Origin: CAVQKZ01 sp963837325
GTDB lineage: Bacteria > Actinomycetota > Actinomycetes > Mycobacteriales > Jatrophihabitantaceae
NCBI GenBank assembly: GCA_963837325.1
Contig: CAWIMV010000002.1
Coordinates: 806,001 to 870,000, forward strand
Direction of reading: 5' to 3'
Length of the DNA stretch: 64,000 nt
In this document: positions 24,342 to 33,178 of the stretch, one piece after another
How positions within the stretch are numbered: the first letter of the stretch is position 1
How the letters are laid out: each line of letters begins with the position of its first letter
Program-made: the position numbers and the translations under genes
Notes under the pieces: model-generated
Databases searched by the model: none
What the model was told of the DNA's origin: nothing
What the model saw: only the letters and a program-made list of their open reading frames with translations

Positions 24342-25888
24342 CCCGAGCGCGCAAGGTAATTGGCCGCGTCACCTTTGTTGGTGCCGGCCCCGGTGACCCC
24401 GGGCTGCTTGCTGTACACGCGGTCGACGCGCTGCGACGCGCCGACCTGATCGTCGTCGACGCGAAGGTGCCGGCGTCGATCACGGCCCTGGCCACCGCCG
24501 AGGTACGCCGGGCTGAAGCCACTCCGGCCGAGACCGCGAAGGTCATCCTCGCCGAGGCCCGTGGCGGGGCGTCGGTCGTGCGGCTGATCGCCGGCGACCC
24601 GCTCGCCGACGACAGCGCGGTCAAGGAGGCGCTCGCCGTCGCGAAGACGGTCGTGCCCTTCGAGGTCGTTCCGGGTGTGCCGGTTGGCGTCGGCACCGCG
24701 GCTTACGCGGGCGTGCCGTTCGGCTCGGTCCGCACCGAAGCCGACATCGTCAGCGGCTACTCCGACTTCGAAGCGCTCGCGCACGCTCCGGGCACGTTGG
24801 TGTTGACCGTGCCCGCGACCGAGGTCGCCGTGGTGGCGGAGCAGTTGGTGGCCAACGGCCTCAAGCCCGACACCCCGGTCACGGTCAGCTGCGACGGCAC
24901 GAGCACCGGCCAGCAGACCGTCGTCGGCACGCTCGGTGAGCTGGAACTGGCTGCGGTGGGGATGACCGGCAGCCTCGTCGTCATCGTCGGCAAGGCGGCC
25001 GCGCAGCGCGACAAGCTGACCTGGTGGGAGTCCCGTCCGCTGTACGGCTGGAAGGTGCTCGTGCCGCGGACGAAGGACCAGGCCGGCGCGATGAGCGAGC
25101 GGCTGCGGTCGTACGGAGCCACGCCGGTCGAGGTGCCGACCATCGCGGTCGAGCCGCCGCGCACTCCGACGCAGATGGAGCGCGCGCTGAAGGGACTGGT
25201 CACCGGTCGCTACGAGTGGATCGTCTTCACCTCGACGAACGCGGTGCGGGCGGTGCGGGAGAAGTTCGAAGAGTACGGCCTGGACGCCCGGGCGTTCGCC
25301 GGCGTCAAGATCGCCTGTGTCGGCGAGGCGACGGCCGACGCGGTGCGCGAGTTCGGCATCCGCCCCGAGTTGGTGCCGTCGGGGGAGCAATCCTCCGAGG
25401 GTCTGCTCGAGGACTTCCCGCCCTACGACGACGTGCTCGACCCGATCGACCGGGTGCTGCTGCCGCGGGCCGACATCGCCACCGAGACGCTGGCCGCCGG
25501 CCTGCGTGAGCGTGGCTGGGAGATCGACGACGTCACCGCCTACCGCACCGTGCGGGCCGCGCCGCCGGCCGCCGAGATCCGCGACGCGATCAAGTCCGGT
25601 GGGTTCCAGGCGGTGTGCTTCACGTCGTCGTCCACGGTGCGCAACCTCGTCGGCATCGCCGGCAAGCCGCACGCCCGCACGGTGGTCGCGTGCATCGGCC
25701 CGCAGACGGCCGCGACCGCGCGCGAGTTCGGGTTGCGGGTGGACGTGCAGCCCGAGGGCGCGACGGTGTCCGCGCTCGTCGACACGTTGGCCGAGTACGC
25801 CGCGGCCAAGGCCGTCGAGGAGCGCGAGAAGGCAGCTGCCGCAGCGGCGAAGAAGGCTGCGCGTCCATCCCGGCGCGCCGGACGGTGA
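24338..25888 (+). CDS. hemD: Uroporphyrinogen-III synthase fused to a SUMT-like methyltransferase domain
   Basis: A 516-aa two-domain protein. Residues about 8-235 resemble uroporphyrinogen-III C-methyltransferase: VTFVGAGPGDPGLLAVHAV is the SAM-loop signature, but the second diagnostic block, normally GGDPFVFGRGGEE, reads AGDPLADDSAVKEA, so this domain may not methylate. Residues about 245-490 are HemD proper, with KVLVPRTKDQAGAMSERLRSYGA, FTSTNAVRAV and CFTSSSTVRNLVG, cyclising hydroxymethylbilane to uroporphyrinogen III. The last 30 residues are a Lys/Ala/Glu-rich tail. The fusion is the normal actinobacterial form. Overlaps hemC by 4 nt. Confidence 0.92.
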   Translation: MTRARKVIGRVTFVGAGPGDPGLLAVHAVDALRRADLIVVDAKVPASITALATAEVRRAEATPAETAKVILAEARGGASVVRLIAGDPLADDSAVKEALAVAKTVVPFEVVPGVPVGVGTAAYAGVPFGSVRTEADIVSGYSDFEALAHAPGTLVLTVPATEVAVVAEQLVANGLKPDTPVTVSCDGTSTGQQTVVGTLGELELAAVGMTGSLVVIVGKAAAQRDKLTWWESRPLYGWKVLVPRTKDQAGAMSERLRSYGATPVEVPTIAVEPPRTPTQMERALKGLVTGRYEWIVFTSTNAVRAVREKFEEYGLDARAFAGVKIACVGEATADAVREFGIRPELVPSGEQSSEGLLEDFPPYDDVLDPIDRVLLPRADIATETLAAGLRERGWEIDDVTAYRTVRAAPPAAEIRDAIKSGGFQAVCFTSSSTVRNLVGIAGKPHARTVVACIGPQTAATAREFGLRVDVQPEGATVSALVDTLAEYAAAKAVEEREKAAAAAAKKAARPSRRAGR

Positions 25889-25895
25889 GCTCCTG

Positions 25896-26900
25896 GTGAC
25901 GTTGCCTGATCTGCCGCAGTTCCCGGTTTCGCGGCCGCGGCGGTTGCGACGAACCCCGGCGCTGCGCCGCCTGGTCGCTGACGTTGCGGTTCGCCCGGCC
26001 GACCTCGTCCTGCCGATGTTCGTGCGTGAAGCCATCAGCGAACCCGTGCCGGTGGCGTCCATGCCGGGCGTCGTCCAGCACACGCAGGAGTCGCTGGTGA
26101 AGGCGGCGGTCACGGCCGTCGAGGCCGGTGTCGGCGGGCTGATGCTGTTCGGCATCCCGACGGACTCGGCCAAGGACGCGCCGGGTTCGGGCGCCGACGA
26201 TCCCGACGGCGTGCTCAACGTCGCGCTGCGCCGCCTGCGCACGGAACTGGGCGACGACACCGTGCTGATGGCCGACCTGTGCCTCGACGAATTCACTGAC
26301 CACGGCCACTGCGGCGTCCTGGCCGCTGACGGCAGTGTCGACAACGACGCCACGCTCGAGCGGTACGCCGCGATGGCCCGCGCCCAGGCCGAGGCCGGCG
26401 CACACCTGCTCGGTACCAGCGGGATGATGGACGGCCAGGTCGGTGCGGTCCGCCGCGCGCTCGACGCCGCCGGTCACGTGGACACCGGCATCCTCGGCTA
26501 CGCGCCCAAGTACGCTTCGGGCTTCTACGGTCCGTTCCGCGAGGCCGTCAACTCCTCGCTCGTCGGCGACCGCAAGAGCTACCAGCAGGACCACGCCCGC
26601 ACGGTCGGCGAGGCGCTGGCCGAGGTGGCGCTCGACGTCGCCGAGGGCGCCGACATCGTGATGGTCAAACCCGCATTGCCCTACCTCGACGTGCTGCGTG
26701 CCGTGGCCGACGTCTCGCCCGTTCCGGTTGCCGCGTATCAGATCAGCGGCGAGTACGCGATGGTTGAGGCGGCCGCCGAACGTGGCTGGCTCGACCGCGA
26801 GCGGATCATCCTGGAGACGCTCACCTCGATCAAGCGGGCCGGAGCATCGATCATCCTGACCTACTGGGCCGTCGAAGCCGCCAGTCTGCCGTTAGCCTGA
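25896..26900 (+). CDS. hemB: Delta-aminolevulinic acid dehydratase (porphobilinogen synthase)
   Basis: A 334-aa enzyme condensing two 5-aminolevulinates to porphobilinogen. The Schiff-base lysines lie in YAPKYASGFYGPFREA and IVMVKPALPYLDVL. The metal segment is ADLCLDEFTDHGHCGVL: the three-cysteine zinc set of the E. coli type is reduced to Cys-Asp-Cys, as I recall from mycobacteria. I chose GTG 25896, 8 nt after hemD, because no other start precedes the conserved LRRTPALRRLVADV region. In E. coli order hemB stands apart; here it completes rex-hemA-hemC-hemD-hemB. Confidence 0.95.
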   Translation: MTLPDLPQFPVSRPRRLRRTPALRRLVADVAVRPADLVLPMFVREAISEPVPVASMPGVVQHTQESLVKAAVTAVEAGVGGLMLFGIPTDSAKDAPGSGADDPDGVLNVALRRLRTELGDDTVLMADLCLDEFTDHGHCGVLAADGSVDNDATLERYAAMARAQAEAGAHLLGTSGMMDGQVGAVRRALDAAGHVDTGILGYAPKYASGFYGPFREAVNSSLVGDRKSYQQDHARTVGEALAEVALDVAEGADIVMVKPALPYLDVLRAVADVSPVPVAAYQISGEYAMVEAAAERGWLDRERIILETLTSIKRAGASIILTYWAVEAASLPLA

Positions 26901-26904
26901 CGCC

Positions 26905-27897
26905 GTGAGCGCGCCGGGCGCAGGCGCCGCCGAGGAGGTCGGCGATCCGCCCGTCTACGTCGAGCCAGCCCGCAGTTACACCACCGCCCGGGCCTTGTTC
27001 GCCCTGCTCGTGGCCGGTTTCGCGCTCGACCTCGCCCTCGGCGGCGGGTGGTGGCACGTGTGGGCCTGGCTGCTCGCCGTGGTCCTCGTCGTCGGCATCG
27101 ACGCCCTGGCCACGCGGGCCGCACGCGCGATGCGTTCGATCACCGTCACCGCGACCGAGGTGCGGGTTGGTGAGCACGCCCTGCCGCGCGATCGCATCGC
27201 CGGCCTGAGCCCCGGCGCGGAGACCGACCCCACTCGGCCGGTGCTCGGCCAGTCCGTCCGCGAAGGCCTGCCCCGCGGGGTCACCGGCCTCGCGCTGCAA
27301 CTCGTCGGCGGTGATGTGCTGCTGGTGCCCACGCGCCATCCCGAGCGGCTCGCGGCCGCCCTCGACCTCGCCGTCGACCGCGCGCCCGACGATGGCGAGG
27401 AGGCGGCCCAGGTCCGCGCGGCCGAGCCGGACGACCTGGCGTTGCTGGACGAGATCGACACTCGGGCCGAGTCGCTGTTCCGGGTTTCCGGGCTCGACCT
27501 GCCCGACCTGCCCTTCCCGGAGGAGCACCTCGCCGACGCCAAGGCGATCCTGGTCGTGGGTCGGCCCGCGGTCGGCTTCGTCTGGATCGACGAGGTCGAC
27601 GGCGCCGCGCACGTCGAGGAGCTGGCCGTGCTGCCGGGGCACATGTGCGCCGGGCTCGGCTCGGCCCTGCTGGCGGCCGCCTGCGAGTGGGCGCGCGCCG
27701 CCGGCTATTGGGCGATCACGCTGACCACCTATCGCGATGTCGCCTGGAATGCGCCGTTCTACTCGCGGCGCGGTTTCGTCGAACTGGCCGCCGACGAGCT
27801 GACGCCCGAGTTGGCCGCCGTGCGGGAATGGGAACGCGCGGCCGGCCTCGACGCGGTGGGTCCGCGCGTGGCTATGCGGCGCGAACTCCAGACCTAG
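26905..27897 (+). CDS. Membrane DUF3093-like domain fused to a GNAT acetyltransferase
   Basis: A 330-aa protein with two parts. Residues about 25-70 form two hydrophobic segments (ALFALLVAGFALDLALGG, WLLAVVLVVGIDAL), followed by a small beta-rich domain (ITVTATEVRVGEHALPRDRIAGL) resembling the DUF3093 membrane protein found after hemB in mycobacteria. From about 170 to the end is a GNAT N-acetyltransferase with the acetyl-CoA loop HMCAGLGSALLAAACEWARA and a NAPFYSRRGFVEL motif. The fusion tethers an acetyltransferase to the membrane; the substrate is unknown. It starts 4 nt after hemB and ends by overlapping the convergent DUF389 gene by 26 nt. Confidence 0.8.
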   Translation: MSAPGAGAAEEVGDPPVYVEPARSYTTARALFALLVAGFALDLALGGGWWHVWAWLLAVVLVVGIDALATRAARAMRSITVTATEVRVGEHALPRDRIAGLSPGAETDPTRPVLGQSVREGLPRGVTGLALQLVGGDVLLVPTRHPERLAAALDLAVDRAPDDGEEAAQVRAAEPDDLALLDEIDTRAESLFRVSGLDLPDLPFPEEHLADAKAILVVGRPAVGFVWIDEVDGAAHVEELAVLPGHMCAGLGSALLAAACEWARAAGYWAITLTTYRDVAWNAPFYSRRGFVELAADELTPELAAVREWERAAGLDAVGPRVAMRRELQT

Positions 27898-28807
27898 GTC
27901 CGACCGATCCGCGCAGCGCGAGCGTGATCGACGCCGCCGCGACGATGCCCACCAGGTTCACACCCAGTTGCAGCAGCGACTGACCGGCCTCGTACCAGTC
28001 GCCCAGCACGGCGGCCACCGCGGCGTTGCCAGCGGCCGGGATCGTCGTCACCGAGATGAACACGCCGACGAGAACGGCCGAGCGGTTCGACGTGAGCGAC
28101 AACATGCCCGCAGTGCCGGCCAGCAGCGCCGTGATCAACGAGAACCATCCGGGGTGGTAGATGAACTCGGTCTGCCGGTGCCCCTCGAGCAGGTCGGTGT
28201 GGATGAGCCCCGCGACCCGTCCGAGCAAGGCGAGCAGACTCGTCGCCACGATCGCGGCTGGAAAGCCCACGAGCAGGGCCACGCCGGCGCGGTGGGCCGA
28301 GCCGAGCTGGCGGCGGACGATGCTGACCGCGAGCGCGGCGAGCGGGCCGAACTCCGGTCCCACGACCATCGCGCCGACGATGGTGATCGGCGAGTCGGTG
28401 ACGACGCCGATCGCGGCCAGCAGGGTGGCCAGCACCATGAACGCGACGAACGTCCACGTCAGCATGGATTCCTCGCCGGTGCGCGCGACGAGTTCGTCCC
28501 AGACGAGTGCGTCGGCCGCCTCGCCCGGCGCGTCGCGTTCGGCCTTGCCGGCCAGCTCACCGATGGCGGTGTCGGCCGCGTCGAGGACGATCATCCCGCG
28601 TTCGGTGATGCCGAGATGGTGCAATCCCTTCAGCACCTGGTCGGCGCATTCGCGGGCCAGATCGGCGTGCACCTCGGCCAAGCCGGGCGACGCGGCGCCG
28701 AGCGGGGCGTGCCTGATGGCGACGATGCCCGCGGTATCGGACAGCTGTTCCACTACGGCGGGCACCAACTCTTCGGGGCAGACCACCCGCAGATGCAGGA
28801 TGCTCAC
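27872..28807 (-). CDS. DUF389 family membrane protein
   Basis: A 311-aa protein with a soluble N-terminal ferredoxin-like part (LHLRVVCPEELVPAVVEQL) and about six transmembrane helices in the C-terminal two thirds. The DUF389 core SPITIVGAMVVGPEFGPLAALA and SLTSNRSAVLVGVFISVTTIPAAGNAAVA are clear. Function of the family is unknown. GTG 28807 was chosen over a TTG three codons upstream; neither has a convincing ribosome site. It is probably followed in transcription order by nothing, since the next gene is convergent. Confidence 0.85.
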   Translation of the reverse strand: MSILHLRVVCPEELVPAVVEQLSDTAGIVAIRHAPLGAASPGLAEVHADLARECADQVLKGLHHLGITERGMIVLDAADTAIGELAGKAERDAPGEAADALVWDELVARTGEESMLTWTFVAFMVLATLLAAIGVVTDSPITIVGAMVVGPEFGPLAALAVSIVRRQLGSAHRAGVALLVGFPAAIVATSLLALLGRVAGLIHTDLLEGHRQTEFIYHPGWFSLITALLAGTAGMLSLTSNRSAVLVGVFISVTTIPAAGNAAVAAVLGDWYEAGQSLLQLGVNLVGIVAAASITLALRGSVGPRSGVRAA

Positions 28808-28823
28808 GACGGGCAAGCCATGG

Positions 28824-29585
28824 CTAGCGCGGCGCCATGCGGATTGCGCCGTCCAGGCGAATCACCTCGCCGTTGAGCATCGGGTTCTGGACGATGTGTT
28901 CGACGAGCGCGGCATATTCGTCCGGGTGGCCGAGCCGGCTCGGATGCGGCACCTGCGCACCGAGCGAGTCCTGAGCTTCCTGCGGCAGCCCGGCCAGCAT
29001 CGGAGTGGCGAACAGCCCCGGCGCGATCGTCATCACCCGGATCAGCTTGTCGGCCAGGTCGCGGGCGATCGGCAGGGTCATGCCGACGACACCGCCCTTG
29101 GATGCGGAGTAGGCGGCCTGCCCGATCTGGCCGTCGAAGGCGGCCGCCGAGGCGGTGTTGACAATGACGCCGCGCTCGCCGTCGACCGGGTCCAGTGCGG
29201 TGATGCGTTCGGCGGCCAGGCGCAGCACGTTGAACGTGCCGATGAGGTTGATCTGCACGACCCGGGTGAACTGCTCGAGCGGCAACACCCCGTTGCGGCC
29301 GATCACCCGTCCCGCCGTTCCCACACCGGCGCAGTTGACCACGATGCGCAGCGGTCCGCGGGCCACGGCGGTGTCGAGGGCAGCGGCGACGTCGGCCTCG
29401 GCGGTGACGTCCGCCGGTGCGAACGTGGCACTCGGGCCCAGCTCGTCCGCGGCGGCCGCACCGGGCGCCGACGTCAGGTCGAGCAGCACGACCTGCGCGC
29501 CGGCGGCGACGAGCCGGCGGGCCGTGGCCAGCCCGAGTCCCGACGCGCCGCCGGTGACGAGTGCGACGGTGCCTTCGATCTGCAT
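28824..29585 (-). CDS. SDR-family 3-hydroxyacyl-CoA dehydrogenase-like protein (HSD10 type)
   Basis: A 253-aa short-chain dehydrogenase. ALVTGGASGLGLATARRLV binds NAD(H), NCAGVGTAGRV is the NAG motif, and YSASKGGVVGMTLPIARDL holds the catalytic Tyr and Lys. The insertion after NAG and VIVNTASAAAFDGQIGQAAYS are typical of HSD10/FadB2-like type II 3-hydroxyacyl-CoA dehydrogenases in actinobacteria, acting in fatty-acid or branched-chain breakdown. It reads divergently from hemL, 67 nt away, and towards the DUF389 gene with a gap of 16 nt. Confidence 0.85.
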   Translation of the reverse strand: MQIEGTVALVTGGASGLGLATARRLVAAGAQVVLLDLTSAPGAAAADELGPSATFAPADVTAEADVAAALDTAVARGPLRIVVNCAGVGTAGRVIGRNGVLPLEQFTRVVQINLIGTFNVLRLAAERITALDPVDGERGVIVNTASAAAFDGQIGQAAYSASKGGVVGMTLPIARDLADKLIRVMTIAPGLFATPMLAGLPQEAQDSLGAQVPHPSRLGHPDEYAALVEHIVQNPMLNGEVIRLDGAIRMAPR

Positions 29586-29652
29586 GTGGCGGCCCTTTCG
29601 GTCTGGGGAGATCGCGTCGATCCTGCCTCATGCGGGCTGCAAGACTGGTCCC

Positions 29653-30987
29653 GTGTCCCAAGCCCCGGTCTCTGCCGACCTGTTCGCCCGTGCCCAGCAG
29701 GTCATTCCCGGCGGGGTCAACTCGCCGGTGCGGGCTTTCCGAGCAGTAGGCGGTACGCCCCGGTTCATGGTCAGCGGCGCAGGCGCGTACCTGACCGACG
29801 CCGACGGCCGTTCCTATGTCGACCTGGTGTCGTCGTGGGGACCGATGATCCACGGCCACGCCCACCCGGCCGTGGTTTCGGCGGTGCAGCGCGCGGCGTC
29901 GTCCGGGCTGTCGTTCGGGGCGCCGACGCTCGGTGAGATCGAGTTGGCCGAGGAAATCATCGGCCGGGTCAATGCGGGCGGGCCGGCTGGGGCTCGTCCG
30001 CCGCTGGAGCAGGTGCGCCTCGTCAACTCCGGCACCGAGGCCACGATGTCGGCGATCCGGCTGGCGCGGGGAGCCACCGGGCGGCATCGCGTGGTGAAGT
30101 TCGCCGGCTGCTACCACGGCCACGTCGACGCGCTGCTGGCCGCGGCCGGCTCGGGTGTGGTGACGTTCGGGCAGCCGGACACGCCGGGAGTGACCGGGGC
30201 GCAGACCGCCGAGACGATCGTCCTGCCCTACAACGACCTGGCCGCCGTGCAGGCCTGCTTCGCCGAGTTCGGTGCTGACATCGCCTGCGTGATCACCGAA
30301 GCAGCGGCCGGGAACATGGGCGCGGTCCCTCCGGCGGCCGGGTTCAACGCCGGCCTGCGCTCGATCACGGCCGAGCACGGCGCGTTGTTGATCATGGACG
30401 AGGTGATGACCGGATTCCGGGTCTCGGCCGCAGGCTGGTACGGCCTCGACCCCGTCGACGCCGACCTGTTCACGTTCGGCAAGGTGATGAGCGGCGGGCT
30501 GCCGGCGGCGGCGTTCGGCGGTCGCGCGGAGCTGATGAGCCGTCTCTCGCCGACGGGCCCGGTCTATCAGGCCGGCACGCTGTCGGGGAATCCGGTCGCG
30601 GTCGCCGCCGGGCTGGCGTCGCTGCGGGCCGCGGACGCGTCGGTGTACGCGACGCTGGACCGCAACGCGCTGACCGTCGCGCGGCTGGCTGGGGAGGCGC
30701 TGACCGAAGCTGGCGTCGCGCACCAGGTGCAGTCGGCCGGCAACCTGTTCTCGGTCTTCTTCGCGGGCGCGCCGGTCGTGGACTTCGCGGGTGCCCAGGC
30801 CGCGGAGACGTTCCGGTACCCGCCGTTCTTCCACGCCATGCTCGACGCGGGCGTGTACCTGCCGCCCAGCGCGTACGAGGCCTGGTTCGTCAACGCCGCG
30901 ATGGACGACGCCGCGATCGACCGCATCGCCGCCGCCCTGCCCGCCGCCGCCCGCGCTGCCGCCGCCGCCTCCCCTGCCCCGGCCTGA
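29653..30987 (+). CDS. hemL: Glutamate-1-semialdehyde 2,1-aminomutase
   Basis: A 444-aa PLP enzyme converting glutamate-1-semialdehyde into 5-aminolevulinate, the step between HemA and HemB. IPGGVNSPVRAFRAVGGTPRF at the start, NSGTEATMSAIRLARG, YHGHVD and EVMTGFRVS are the family marks; Lys277 in FTFGKVMSGG forms the aldimine. GTG 29653 gives the usual N-terminus. It is separated from the hemACDB operon by three genes, the same break as in mycobacteria. The C-terminus ends in an Ala-rich tail. Confidence 0.96.
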   Translation: MSQAPVSADLFARAQQVIPGGVNSPVRAFRAVGGTPRFMVSGAGAYLTDADGRSYVDLVSSWGPMIHGHAHPAVVSAVQRAASSGLSFGAPTLGEIELAEEIIGRVNAGGPAGARPPLEQVRLVNSGTEATMSAIRLARGATGRHRVVKFAGCYHGHVDALLAAAGSGVVTFGQPDTPGVTGAQTAETIVLPYNDLAAVQACFAEFGADIACVITEAAAGNMGAVPPAAGFNAGLRSITAEHGALLIMDEVMTGFRVSAAGWYGLDPVDADLFTFGKVMSGGLPAAAFGGRAELMSRLSPTGPVYQAGTLSGNPVAVAAGLASLRAADASVYATLDRNALTVARLAGEALTEAGVAHQVQSAGNLFSVFFAGAPVVDFAGAQAAETFRYPPFFHAMLDAGVYLPPSAYEAWFVNAAMDDAAIDRIAAALPAAARAAAAASPAPA

Positions 30988-31110
30988 ACCCGGCGCGATC
31001 TCGCGGTCGCGGTGGTTTGCGATCCTCCTGCGCTGGGTGGTGCTGGGTGCTGGATGCGATCAACGGGCATTGGCCAGATCCGCCTACCGCCGGGCTGGCA
31101 GGATGGCGCG

Positions 31111-31752
31111 GTGACCACGGCGACGGTGCATCTGCTGCGGCACGGCGAGGTCTTCAATCCCGACGGCATCCTCTACGGCCGGCTGCCCGGCTACCGGCTC
31201 AGCGACCTGGGCGTCGCTCAGGCCAAGCTGGCGGCCGAGTTCCTGGCCGAGCGCGACATCGGCTACCTCGTCTCCTCGCCCATGGAACGTGCCCAGCAGA
31301 CCGCCGCCCCGCTGGCCGAGCGGCTCGGGCTGCCGGTGGCCATCGACGACCGGCTGATCGAGGCCGCCAACGCGCTCGAGGGCCGGCGGGTTGCCGGCGG
31401 CAAGGGACTGTTCACCGACGTCGGCAACTGGCGCTACTTCTTCAATCCGTTCCGGCCGTCGTGGGGCGAGCCGTACGCCCAGATCGCCGAACGCATGCTG
31501 CCGGCCATCCGCGCCGCCCGCGACGCGGTCCTGGCCGGCGGCGGTACCGAGGCGGTCTGCGTCAGCCACCAGCTGCCAATCGTGATAGCCCGCCGGGCCG
31601 CTGAAGGCCGCAGACTCTTCCACGATCCCCGCAAGCGCCAGTGCAGCCTGGCCTCGGTCACCTCGTTCCGCTTCACCGGGGACGTGATCAGCGGCATCGA
31701 CTACGCCGAACCGGCCGCGAGCCTGCCACCCGGCCACGGGGCGGGCGCCTAG
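31111..31752 (+). CDS. Histidine phosphatase family protein (phosphoglycerate-mutase-like)
   Basis: A 213-aa protein of the branch-1 histidine phosphatase superfamily. HLLRHGEVFNPDGILYGRLPGYRLSDLG carries the catalytic RHG, SPMERAQQTAAPLAERLGLP the second arginine, and VCVSHQLPIVIARR the second histidine. It lacks features of a true glycolytic mutase and resembles the broad-specificity phosphatase between hemL and the TlpA gene in mycobacteria (Rv0525 position). Substrate unknown. GTG 31111 was chosen; the frame upstream reads as non-coding. Confidence 0.87.
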   Translation: MTTATVHLLRHGEVFNPDGILYGRLPGYRLSDLGVAQAKLAAEFLAERDIGYLVSSPMERAQQTAAPLAERLGLPVAIDDRLIEAANALEGRRVAGGKGLFTDVGNWRYFFNPFRPSWGEPYAQIAERMLPAIRAARDAVLAGGGTEAVCVSHQLPIVIARRAAEGRRLFHDPRKRQCSLASVTSFRFTGDVISGIDYAEPAASLPPGHGAGA

Positions 31753-31826
31753 CCGCCTGCGGGGCAACCCACAGGAACCTGAGCCGGGTGCGGCCCCAAC
31801 TACCCGGTAACGCACACTGGACGGCG

Positions 31827-32414
31827 ATGAAACGCCCCGGAATCCTGGCTGCGACGGTGCTTGCCGCGCTGCTCTTCGTGGGCTGCAGCGGCTGCACCGG
31901 CAAGGACGCCGTCGACCAAGGCGCCGCCGGGCAGTTCCGCTTCGTCAGCGGAACCAACGTGGGCAAGACCATCGCCTCCTCGGACCGCAAACCGGCCGGC
32001 AACTTCACCGGCAAGCTCCTCAACGGTGGCCAGCTGAGCCTCAAGCAGGACGCGGGCAAGGTCGTCGTCATCAACTTCTGGGCCACCTGGTGCGGCCCCT
32101 GCACGACCGAGACGCCGCAGTTCGACCTGGTCTATCGCGCCAACAAGGCCAAGGGTGTCAACTTCATCGGCATCGACACGAAGGAGACCTCGACCGACGC
32201 GGCCAAGGCGTTCGTCAAGGACAACAACATCACGTTCCCGATCGTCTCCGACGAACTCGGTGAGACCGCGGTCGCGCTCGGCAAGATCCCGGCATTGGCC
32301 CTGCCGTTCACCGTCGTGATCGACAAGCAGCAGCGCGTGGCCGGCGTCTACCTCAAGCCACTCGCGCCGAAGGACCTCCAGCCGGTGCTGGACAAGCTGC
32401 TCGCGGAGTCCTGA
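31827..32414 (+). CDS. resA: TlpA/ResA-type thioredoxin-fold lipoprotein (cytochrome c maturation)
   Basis: A 195-aa exported thiol-disulfide protein. The signal ends in a lipobox, LLFVGCSGC, with Cys20 as the lipidation site. The thioredoxin domain has VVVINFWATWCGPCTTETPQF with catalytic Cys89 and Cys92 and a late ALPFTVVID cis-Pro loop. In System II, ResA keeps apocytochrome c cysteines reduced for haem attachment, taking electrons from CcdA, the next gene, whose ATG overlaps this stop. Confidence 0.92.
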   Translation: MKRPGILAATVLAALLFVGCSGCTGKDAVDQGAAGQFRFVSGTNVGKTIASSDRKPAGNFTGKLLNGGQLSLKQDAGKVVVINFWATWCGPCTTETPQFDLVYRANKAKGVNFIGIDTKETSTDAAKAFVKDNNITFPIVSDELGETAVALGKIPALALPFTVVIDKQQRVAGVYLKPLAPKDLQPVLDKLLAES

Positions 32415-33178
32415 TGCTCGCCGCCGGTTCGTTCGAGCACGCGGTCACCGACGGGCCGTTGCTCGTCGCCGCGGGCGTGGCTGCGCTGGTTGGCCTGATC
32501 GGATTCCTGTCGCCCTGCGTGCTGCCGCTGGTCCCCGGTTACCTGTCCTACGTCGCCGGCCTGTCCGGTGCGAGTGACGAAGTCGAGCATGGCCAGCGCC
32601 GCATGGTGTCCGGCGCGCTCCTGTTCGTGCTGGGCTTCACCGCGATCTTCGTGGCCGAGGGCGTCCTGTTCGGCAGTCTGGGCGCGGCCATCCGCGACCA
32701 CGCGCTGGGCATCGAACGGGTGCTCGGGATCGTCACGATCCTGATGGGTGTGGTCTTTCTCGGCGGCATCGGCTTCATGCAGCGCGAGGTCCGCATCCAC
32801 CGCCTACCGCGCGCGGGCCTGCTCGGCGCGCCGCTGCTCGGCGCCGCATTCGGGCTGGCCTGGGCGCCGTGCCTCACGCCCACGTTCAGTGCCGTCTACA
32901 GCCTGGCTTTCCAGCAGGCCACTGCCGGCCGCGGCGCGTTCCTGATGCTCTGCTACTGCCTGGGCCTGGGCATTCCGTTCGTCCTCGTCGCGCTCGGCAT
33001 CGGCTGGGTTTCCGGCGCGCTCGGGTTCGTACGTCGGCACGCCCGCATCGTCAGCCAGGTCGGCGGCGTGCTCCTGATCGTGATCGGCCTGCTGCTGGTC
33101 ACCGGCACGTGGAATCACTGGATGGACGAGCTGCGCACGAGCGTCGGCCCCGGCGCGGGCATCGGCGGCAGCCTGTGA
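32414..33178 (+). CDS. ccdA: CcdA, cytochrome c biogenesis transmembrane protein
   Basis: A 254-aa DsbD/CcdA-family protein of six transmembrane helices. The redox cysteines are in GFLSPCVLPLVPGYLSYVAG and LAWAPCLTPTFSAV, one per helix, as in all CcdA proteins. It carries electrons from cytoplasmic thioredoxin to the exported ResA. It overlaps resA by one base and resB by 4 nt, so resA-ccdA-resB is a single translational chain. Confidence 0.93.
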   Translation: MLAAGSFEHAVTDGPLLVAAGVAALVGLIGFLSPCVLPLVPGYLSYVAGLSGASDEVEHGQRRMVSGALLFVLGFTAIFVAEGVLFGSLGAAIRDHALGIERVLGIVTILMGVVFLGGIGFMQREVRIHRLPRAGLLGAPLLGAAFGLAWAPCLTPTFSAVYSLAFQQATAGRGAFLMLCYCLGLGIPFVLVALGIGWVSGALGFVRRHARIVSQVGGVLLIVIGLLLVTGTWNHWMDELRTSVGPGAGIGGSL

